This document shows, piece by piece, positions 59,379 through 64,000 of a DNA stretch of 64,000 bases. The notes under the pieces are model-generated. The model saw nothing but the letters and a program-made list of their open reading frames with translations. It made no database searches and was not told where the DNA came from. Origin of the DNA: Oscillospiraceae bacterium (GTDB lineage: Bacteria; Bacillota; Clostridia; Oscillospirales; Acutalibacteraceae). Both the position numbers and the translations under genes were made by a program. The stretch lies in NCBI GenBank assembly GCA_015065935.1, contig SVPI01000002.1, positions 106,548 to 170,547 of the forward strand, read 5' to 3'. The number at the start of each line of letters is the position of its first letter. Position 1 is the first letter of the stretch.

Positions 59379-60059
59379 TTATGCGCCGATGTTAAGGATT
59401 AGTTTAAGCAACTGACCAAGACCAAAATCCCAGAGCCAGATGAAAGCTCCGATAATAAGGCAGATAACGAGCACTACAATGGTGTTCTTTACAACATCCT
59501 TTAAGGTTGGCCAAACGATTTTCTTTGCTTCGCTCTTGTAATCGCGGAAGAAAAGAACAATGCGCTTTAAAAGAACAACCTTTCCCTTTGTTTCGCTTAC
59601 CTCAATAGCATCGGCAAGGAGCAGATGTGCTACTGCAGCGGCACAGCCCAAAAACAGAGCGATGCAAACTGCGGGCACTGCCCACTCATAGCTAACTGCG
59701 GAAACAGCCTTTAAAGGACGGGTGTCAACAAAAAATGTTGCATTGCTTAATGTGACAACCAGCATATAAATAGCGCCAAAAAGCATAAAAGCAGGAGCTG
59801 TATAGCGAGAAATTTTTGCCTTCTTGGTGAAGGTTACGCCTGCGGCAACGGCTGAAAGTGCTGTTACAATCATGCATAAAAGCAAATCAGCAGATTTTGC
59901 AAGACCAAATTCTCCGCCGCCCCAGCCAAGCTGTGCGCCGTTAAATGCTATGTCTTTACCATCAGAAACAATTGTTGCAAAGGGACAAAAGAAAAGTACT
60001 AGTGCTGCTACGCTGAGAACCAGCGCCAAAATGCGGCAAATATTGTTTACTACTTTCAT
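59379..60059 (-). CDS. secE: SecE translocase subunit with a four-helix N-terminal extension
   Basis: 226 residues, against about 60-70 for typical Gram-positive SecE. The last 60 residues are a clear SecE (FFRDYKSEAKKIVWPTLKDVVKNTIVVLVICLI). The first 160 residues add four hydrophobic segments at about 7-27, 58-76, 90-108 and 126-150. The gene lies between rpmG and nusG, the classic secE place, and has a GGAGG site. The extension shows no recognised domain. No frameshift or internal start with a better ribosome site separates the parts. Confidence 0.88.
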   Translation of the reverse strand: MKVVNNICRILALVLSVAALVLFFCPFATIVSDGKDIAFNGAQLGWGGGEFGLAKSADLLLCMIVTALSAVAAGVTFTKKAKISRYTAPAFMLFGAIYMLVVTLSNATFFVDTRPLKAVSAVSYEWAVPAVCIALFLGCAAAVAHLLLADAIEVSETKGKVVLLKRIVLFFRDYKSEAKKIVWPTLKDVVKNTIVVLVICLIIGAFIWLWDFGLGQLLKLILNIGA

Positions 60060-60069
60060 TTTGCGCCTC

Positions 60070-60219
60070 CTACTTTGTTTCCTTGTGTACGGTGTGCTTT
60101 TTGCAGAACCTGCAGTACTTGTTCATCTCAAGACGGTCAGGGTCGTTCTTCTTGTTTTTCATGGTGTTGTAGTTGCGTTGCTTGCATTCTGTACAAGCTA
60201 AAGTGATTTTTACTCTCAT
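60070..60219 (-). CDS. rpmG: 50S ribosomal protein L33
   Basis: A 49-residue gene too short for the ORF track: [22 protein letters not shown]... [17 protein letters not shown]. Two CxxC pairs (CTEC and CRFC) make this the zinc-binding L33 type. GGGAGGTG precedes the ATG at 60219. It heads the rpmG-secE-nusG operon. Confidence 0.95.
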   Translation of the reverse strand: MRVKITLACTECKQRNYNTMKNKKNDPDRLEMNKYCRFCKKHTVHKETK

Positions 60220-60409
60220 TTTTCGGCACCTCCCGTTTTACGGAAATATTTTTTCCCGCCTTATGAGAACGGCGGGCAAAGAGCCTCCCTCAGACCTTTT
60301 CGCCCTTGGCAAACCCGATTCCACAACATTTTGTTGAGGGCGGGAAAAGCACATACCAAATAGGCAAAAAGCCTTTCATTTGGACTTTTTTTGCAAAAAA
60401 AAAGAACCT

Positions 60410-60452
60410 ACAGAGGTAGTATGATTATATCACAGTACCTCTGTAAAGTCAA
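60410..60452 (-). promoter_or_regulatory. rpmG-secE-nusG promoter embedded in an inverted repeat
   Basis: Minus strand TTGACT (60447-60452), 17-base spacer, TATAAT (60424-60429). The arms ACAGAGGTA (in the spacer) and TACCTCTGT (past the -10 box) form a perfect 9+9 dyad at 60410-60444 centred on the -10 box. The following leader of about 190 bases is palindrome-rich (CCCGCC/GGCGGG and others). Confidence 0.7.
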
Positions 60453-60460
60453 CAGTTTTT

Positions 60461-60943
60461 TTATTTATGATATTCTCCGCCCGAGCTTATCATAAATGCT
60501 CTGTAAATCTGCTCTAAAAGCATAACGCGTGCAAGCTTGTGGGGGAATGTCATTTTAGACATTGAAAGGCGAACACGTGATAGAGCCTTTATCCTGTCGG
60601 CAAGGCCATAGGAGCTACCTATTATAAATACAAGACTTCCGCTGCCGAAATCGGCAACCTCCATAATCTTTTGGCTCAGCTCCTCGCTTGAAAGCTGTTT
60701 TCCCTCAATGCAAAGGGCAAAAACCTCGGCGTTTTGGGGGATTTTCTTTTCTATCAGCGCCGCCTCGGCCAAAAGGGCGTTTTCAATTTGGGAGCGTGAC
60801 GGATTATCGGGCAAAGCGGCAGGGTTTATTTCCACCGTTTTAAGCTCGCAAAAACGGGAAAGCCGCTTTTCATATTCCTTTGCGGCATCAATAAAAAACT
60901 TTTCCTTTAACCCGCCAAGAACAATAAGCGTTACCTTTATCAC
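60461..60943 (-). CDS. rlmH: 23S rRNA (pseudouridine1915-N3)-methyltransferase RlmH
   Basis: 160 residues, a SPOUT methyltransferase of standard length. It shows YEKRLSRFCEL, the SAM-binding knot LVFIIGSSYGLADRI and the closing SKMTFPHKLARVMLLEQIYRAFMISSGGEYHK. The GTG start overlaps the stop of the MBL gene (GTGA). It methylates helix 69 of 23S rRNA. Confidence 0.97.
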   Translation of the reverse strand: MIKVTLIVLGGLKEKFFIDAAKEYEKRLSRFCELKTVEINPAALPDNPSRSQIENALLAEAALIEKKIPQNAEVFALCIEGKQLSSEELSQKIMEVADFGSGSLVFIIGSSYGLADRIKALSRVRLSMSKMTFPHKLARVMLLEQIYRAFMISSGGEYHK

Positions 60944-61725
60944 AGCACAACCTCCCCGCAGCCATACTGCCCCGCGCAGAAAATCAGGTAATCCTCCCCT
61001 GCTACGGCGCCGATATCCATAAGGGCGGCCTTGGCGCAGGAAAGGGCAACGGCGTGGGTGTTGTTCTGGCGGCTTATGTGACCTAAAATAAAGCGGGTGG
61101 TGCCGCTTTTAAAAAGTGTCGGCAAAACCGCGGCGCAGGCATTGTTGGATAAGTGTCCGTGGTCGGAGCCAACGCGGAGTTTCAACTCGTGTGGATAGGG
61201 CCCGTCGCGCAGCATCTTTAAATCGTGGTTTGATTCAATAACCATTCCGCGGCAGCCCTTTAGGTTTTCCAAAACCTCATCGCTTACAAAGCCTAAATCG
61301 GTGCAAACGGCCACCGAGCAGGTGCCGCTTAAATTAAAGCGGTAGCCGCTGGAGCCCTCGCAGTCGTGGCTGGTGGCAAAACGGGTAACCTTTATGTTTT
61401 GAACTTCAAACTCACCATCCACCGCAATTAAGGTGTGGCTACCATCAAGAATTTCCTTTTCGGTGAGCGCCGCAAGTGTTTTTTCACTAGCGTAAACGGG
61501 AACGTTAATTGTTTTAAGCAAATTTTTAAGACCTTTAACGTGGTCGGTGTGCTCGTGGGTTATAAAAATACCTTTAACGGCTTCCTTTTTATAACCTCGT
61601 TTTTCAAGGGCATTTAAAATGCTTCTTGCGCTTACCCCTGCATCAACCAAAAAGGCAACGTTTCTTATACTTATATATGTACAGTTTCCATCACTGCCGC
61701 TAAACAGTGAACAAAGCTTTGCCAT
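60940..61725 (-). CDS. MBL-fold metallohydrolase (YycJ/WalJ-like)
   Basis: 261 residues. It opens LCSLFSGSDGNCTYISI and carries the metal motif FITHEHTDHVKGL, ESNHDLKML and LGHISRQNN. This is the YycJ/WalJ group, probable exonucleases often linked to rlmH in Firmicutes. The usual walRK genes are not adjacent. It overlaps rlmH by four bases. Confidence 0.9.
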   Translation of the reverse strand: MAKLCSLFSGSDGNCTYISIRNVAFLVDAGVSARSILNALEKRGYKKEAVKGIFITHEHTDHVKGLKNLLKTINVPVYASEKTLAALTEKEILDGSHTLIAVDGEFEVQNIKVTRFATSHDCEGSSGYRFNLSGTCSVAVCTDLGFVSDEVLENLKGCRGMVIESNHDLKMLRDGPYPHELKLRVGSDHGHLSNNACAAVLPTLFKSGTTRFILGHISRQNNTHAVALSCAKAALMDIGAVAGEDYLIFCAGQYGCGEVVL

Positions 61726-61742
61726 AAATTAAAAACCTCTTT

Positions 61743-62017
61743 AAGTTGGCGAGAGTCAAACCCGATACGGTTTCGCTCACCGCCTTTAATCATCTAACTT
61801 TGCGTATTTTTTTGCAAGGCGGCAGCCTTGCGGCAAAATTACGCTTCGTAAGCTTAATAAATTCGTTGGCAGAAACTCTTCGACCTTTCAAAACTAAAAT
61901 TTTCGTGTCAGAGGAAGCCGACAAAACGCAGAAATACCGGCGTATTTCAAGTTTTGAGGCAAACTATTACCGAAAATTTTGTTTTGAAGGCGTAACGCGT
62001 TCGACTCTCGCCAACTT
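61743..62017 (+). mobile_element. Inverted-repeat-bounded structured element, copy 2
   Basis: 275 bases with perfect 15-base terminal inverted repeats, AAGTTGGCGAGAGTC and its complement. Internal hairpins are GCAAGGC-GGCA-GCCTTGC (61814-61831) and GAAATAC-CGGC-GTATTTC (about 61931-61948). Spacing and conserved words match copy 1 at 20734-21009, with different stem sequences. The 105-residue ORF in the track crosses both ends and is not a gene. It sits between the murA terminator and the MBL gene. Confidence 0.7.
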
Positions 62018-62022
62018 GGAAA

Positions 62023-62045
62023 AAGGGCGAACAGTGTTCGCCCTT
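62023..62045 (-). terminator. Terminator of murA
   Basis: Minus strand AAGGGCGAAC pairs with GTTCGCCCTT around ACT and is followed by TTTCC. Confidence 0.75.
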
Positions 62046-62064
62046 ATATATTATAATGTATAAC

Positions 62065-63351
62065 CTATTCCGCTTTCAGAATTTCGCCGCCCTCAAAATA
62101 GGTAACCCTCTTAATGTCACCGCCAAGGGAAGAAAACTTCTGGACAACATCCTCATAGCCTCTGTCAATATGGCCAATGTCGGTAATTTCGGTGGTGCCC
62201 TCAGCCATAAGGCCTGCAATTATCATTGCGGCGCCTGCCCTTAAATCGGTTGCCTTAACGGGAGCGCTATTAAGCTTTTCAACACCCGTTATAACAGCCA
62301 TTTTGCCATCCACCTGAATGTCGGCACCCATAAGGGTTAATTGGTCAACATAACGGAAACGGTTATCCCAAACGCCCTCGGTAACAATGCTTGTGCCTTC
62401 ACACAAGGTCAGCATAGTGGCAATTTGGGGCTGCATATCGGTAGGGAAACCCGGGTGGGGCATCGTTTTAACATTGCAGCGCTTCGGGCGCTTGTCCATC
62501 TTTATGCGAACAGCCTCATCAAACTGCTCAATTTCGGCGCCCATTTCCGAAAGCTTTGATAAAATTGATTCAAGGTGCTTGGGGGTTACATTGGTAATTG
62601 TAACATCACCCTTTGTGGCTGCCGCCGCAGCAAGGTAGGTTCCCGCCTCAATCTGATCGGGAATAATGCTGTAGGTGGTGCCCTCAAGGTGTTCAACACC
62701 GCGAATTTTAATAATATTGGTACCTGCGCCCATAATGTTGGCGCCCATAGAGTTTAGGAAGTTGGCAAGGTCAACAATGTGGGGCTCTCTTGCGGCGTTT
62801 TCAATAACCGTCATACCCCTGACCTTCGTTGCGGCAAGCATAATGTTAATGGTGGCGCCAACCGACACAACGTCAAGGTAAATGGAGCAGCCGCCAAGGC
62901 GCTGTGCCCTGGCATCAACCATGCCGTTTTCAATGGTAACCTTTGCGCCCAGCGCTTCAAAACCCTTAATGTGCTGGTCAATGGGGCGAACGCCGAAATC
63001 ACAGCCTCCGGGAGGGGCCACGCGGGCGTGCTGCATGCGGCCAAGCAAAGCGCCTAAAAAATAACTAGATGCGCGCATTCCCTTTGCCATATCCTGGGTA
63101 ACAATAAAGGAGTTAACCCCTGTGGGGTCAATTTCCACCGTAGCAGAATCAATAACCTTTACCTTTGCGCCAAGGGCCGATAAAACCTTGTAAATTGCCG
63201 AAACATCGGAAATGTTTGGTAAATTTTCAATGCGACAGGGGCTGTCGGCAAGTAACACTGCGGGTAAAATGGCAACTGCGGCATTCTTTGCGCCGCTTAT
63301 GCGAACGCTGCCAACAAGCCTTTTCCCTCCGTTAATTACTATCTTCTCCAA
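62065..63351 (-). CDS. murA: UDP-N-acetylglucosamine 1-carboxyvinyltransferase
   Basis: About 428 residues. The track uses GTG 63360, but that codon touches the ribosome site. TTG 63351 (MEKIVINGGKRLVGSVRISGAKNAA) is eight bases from GGAG and matches the family start. The SGAKNAAVAILPA motif and the fosfomycin-target loop (ASSYFLGALLGRMQHARVAPPGGCDFG, with Cys) are present. It makes the first committed step of peptidoglycan synthesis. Promoter TTGACA-17-TATAAT at 63421-63449. Confidence 0.95.
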   Translation of the reverse strand: MEKIVINGGKRLVGSVRISGAKNAAVAILPAVLLADSPCRIENLPNISDVSAIYKVLSALGAKVKVIDSATVEIDPTGVNSFIVTQDMAKGMRASSYFLGALLGRMQHARVAPPGGCDFGVRPIDQHIKGFEALGAKVTIENGMVDARAQRLGGCSIYLDVVSVGATINIMLAATKVRGMTVIENAAREPHIVDLANFLNSMGANIMGAGTNIIKIRGVEHLEGTTYSIIPDQIEAGTYLAAAAATKGDVTITNVTPKHLESILSKLSEMGAEIEQFDEAVRIKMDKRPKRCNVKTMPHPGFPTDMQPQIATMLTLCEGTSIVTEGVWDNRFRYVDQLTLMGADIQVDGKMAVITGVEKLNSAPVKATDLRAGAAMIIAGLMAEGTTEITDIGHIDRGYEDVVQKFSSLGGDIKRVTYFEGGEILKAE

Positions 63352-63420
63352 TTTCGGCACTCCAAATCTTTAAGATTTAAAAAGCATCGCTGCTTTTTGT
63401 TTACATAATCCAACGACTAC

Positions 63421-63449
63421 ATTATATATCTTTTAAGTGCTTATGTCAA
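63421..63449 (-). promoter_or_regulatory. Consensus promoter of murA
   Basis: Minus strand TTGACA (63444-63449), 17-base spacer, TATAAT (63421-63426), within the 3' flank of the spoVT remnant. Confidence 0.9.
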
Positions 63450-63462
63450 TTGTTTTGTTTTT

Positions 63463-63900
63463 TTAGTCCTCAAGCTGTTTGCCTAAAAATGCGGCGGCAA
63501 CTCGGGCTAAATTAACATCGCTCTCCCCTGCTGCGCCACCCTCATCAGAGCAAAGCAAAACAACTGCACCGCAAACATCCCCGGCCGATAAAATCGGTGA
63601 AATGGCGGCCGTTGCCCGCTCAACCCCCTCAAGGGTGGAGTTCTCATCAAAAAGCACCGTTTTTCTCTCCTCCATAACGCTCTCTAAAAAGGGCGTCACC
63701 CTGCGCTCAATAACCTCTTTTTTGGAAATGCCCGCCGCCGCAATGCAGTGGTCACGGTCACATATTATAATAGGAAGTCTGGTACCCACCGATAAACTCT
63801 CGGCATAAATCGCCGCTGTCTCTCCCAGCTCGCCAATGGGGGAATATTTTTTAAACACAACCTCCCCATTAGCCCCTGTAAAAATTTCTAAAGGGTCCCC
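63463..63900 (-). pseudogene. spoVT: SpoVT, 5' end replaced
   Basis: From GDPLEIF onward (residue 31 of SpoVT) the protein matches through KKYSPIGELGETAA, the GAF-type domain (LPIIICDRDHCIAAAGISKKEV) and the normal C-terminus. Upstream of that point the frame stays open to the window edge. None of the three forward frames contains the AbrB DNA-binding hairpin (the GRVVIPKEIR region). The gene therefore lacks its DNA-binding half here. Causes could be an insertion, a recombinase junction, an assembly join or the contig end. SpoVT normally tunes forespore gene expression. Confidence 0.7.
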
Positions 63901-64000
63901 GTTACTGATAACATTGACACTATAAACCTTGTTCAGATGCTTATTGCTCGTCTGAACTATTTCAGTAGATAAGATATTTATAGTGTCCAAGTTAAAATTT
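63901..64000. repeat. Foreign-looking sequence with nested inverted repeats at the spoVT junction
   Basis: TTGACACTATAAA (63914-63926) is matched by TTTATAGTGTCCAA (63977-63990) with one bulged base. Inside, GTTCAGA (63931-63937) pairs with TCTGAAC (63951-63957). This nested dyad starts 13 bases after SpoVT homology ends. It resembles the terminus of a mobile element or a recombinase site. Confidence 0.5.

Noticed and set aside
61746-62063. 105-residue plus-strand ORF
   Set aside because: It spans the inverted-repeat element and the murA terminator; the element's other copy does not keep the frame.

Overview
The window reads as ordinary chromosome from an anaerobic, fermentative clostridial Firmicute, most likely a gut Oscillospirales/Ruminococcaceae-type organism. 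The evidence is the strong GGAGG ribosome sites, many TTG/GTG starts, near-consensus TTGACA-17-TATAAT promoters, a class A RNase P RNA, pyruvate:ferredoxin oxidoreductase, a trimeric NAD-linked [FeFe] hydrogenase cluster, clostridial ribosomal operons with an L10 leader, and a SpoVT fragment. The organism name is inference. No tRNA, rRNA or CRISPR array was seen.

Layout. 1-5.6 kb: tsaE-tsaB-rpiB-upp, a small membrane-type protein behind a Shine-Dalgarno-masking hairpin, an ABC/FtsX exporter and a zinc-ribbon AbrB regulator. 5.6-8.6 kb: a hypothetical gene, divergent asnA, and azlC-azlD. 8.6-10.7 kb: rnpB, a P-loop ATPase, a candidate 6S RNA and a DUF1292 gene. 10.9-15.4 kb: pduL-hemW-phosphatase-GH3 glucosidase. 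15.66-18.89 kb: a 3.2-kb AT-rich cassette bounded by 20-bp direct repeats, with a zinc-ribbon protein of unknown function, a candidate hairpin small RNA and an orphan acyl-adenylating enzyme. 18.9-28.3 kb: housekeeping genes (rplM-rpsI, Nif3-like, glnS-gltX, nrdR, an S1-domain protein, mrp, a CBS/CorC protein). 28.4-32.1 kb: nifJ with a Rex-like operator. 32.2-44.5 kb: carbohydrate genes (MFS transporter, GDPD, GH38 alpha-mannosidase), a 1793-residue secreted modular protein and a small internal-deletion paralogue of it. 44.6-52.8 kb: the electron-bifurcating-type hydrogenase operon hydA/hydB/ferredoxin/HATPase/NuoE-like, preceded by a second operon with a group D-like sensory hydrogenase, HATPase, two DRTGG proteins and a PHP protein. 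52.9-56.2 kb: tcdA, pdxY, nth and a PTS IIC. 56.3-60.2 kb: rpmG-secE-nusG-rplK-rplA-(L10 leader)-rplJ-rplL. 60.4-64 kb: rlmH, an MBL hydrolase, murA and a SpoVT gene whose DNA-binding N-terminus has been replaced.

How the genes fit together. NifJ makes acetyl-CoA, CO2 and reduced ferredoxin, PduL could turn acetyl-CoA into acetyl phosphate, and HydABC would reoxidise ferredoxin plus NADH as H2. Both nifJ and the hyd operon carry a TTGTTAA-type Rex-like palindrome 7 bp upstream of the -35 box, which suggests common NADH/NAD+ control. The neighbouring sensory hydrogenase operon could report H2.

Most unusual items. (1) Two 275/276-bp elements (20734-21009 and 61743-62017) share layout and hairpins whose stems differ in sequence but keep pairing. 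(2) The direct-repeat-bounded cassette with its candidate hairpin RNA. (3) Two promoters whose predicted start sites fall inside the upstream operon's terminator stem. (4) The deletion paralogue of the giant secreted protein. (5) The interrupted spoVT. (6) A SecE with a four-helix N-terminal extension.
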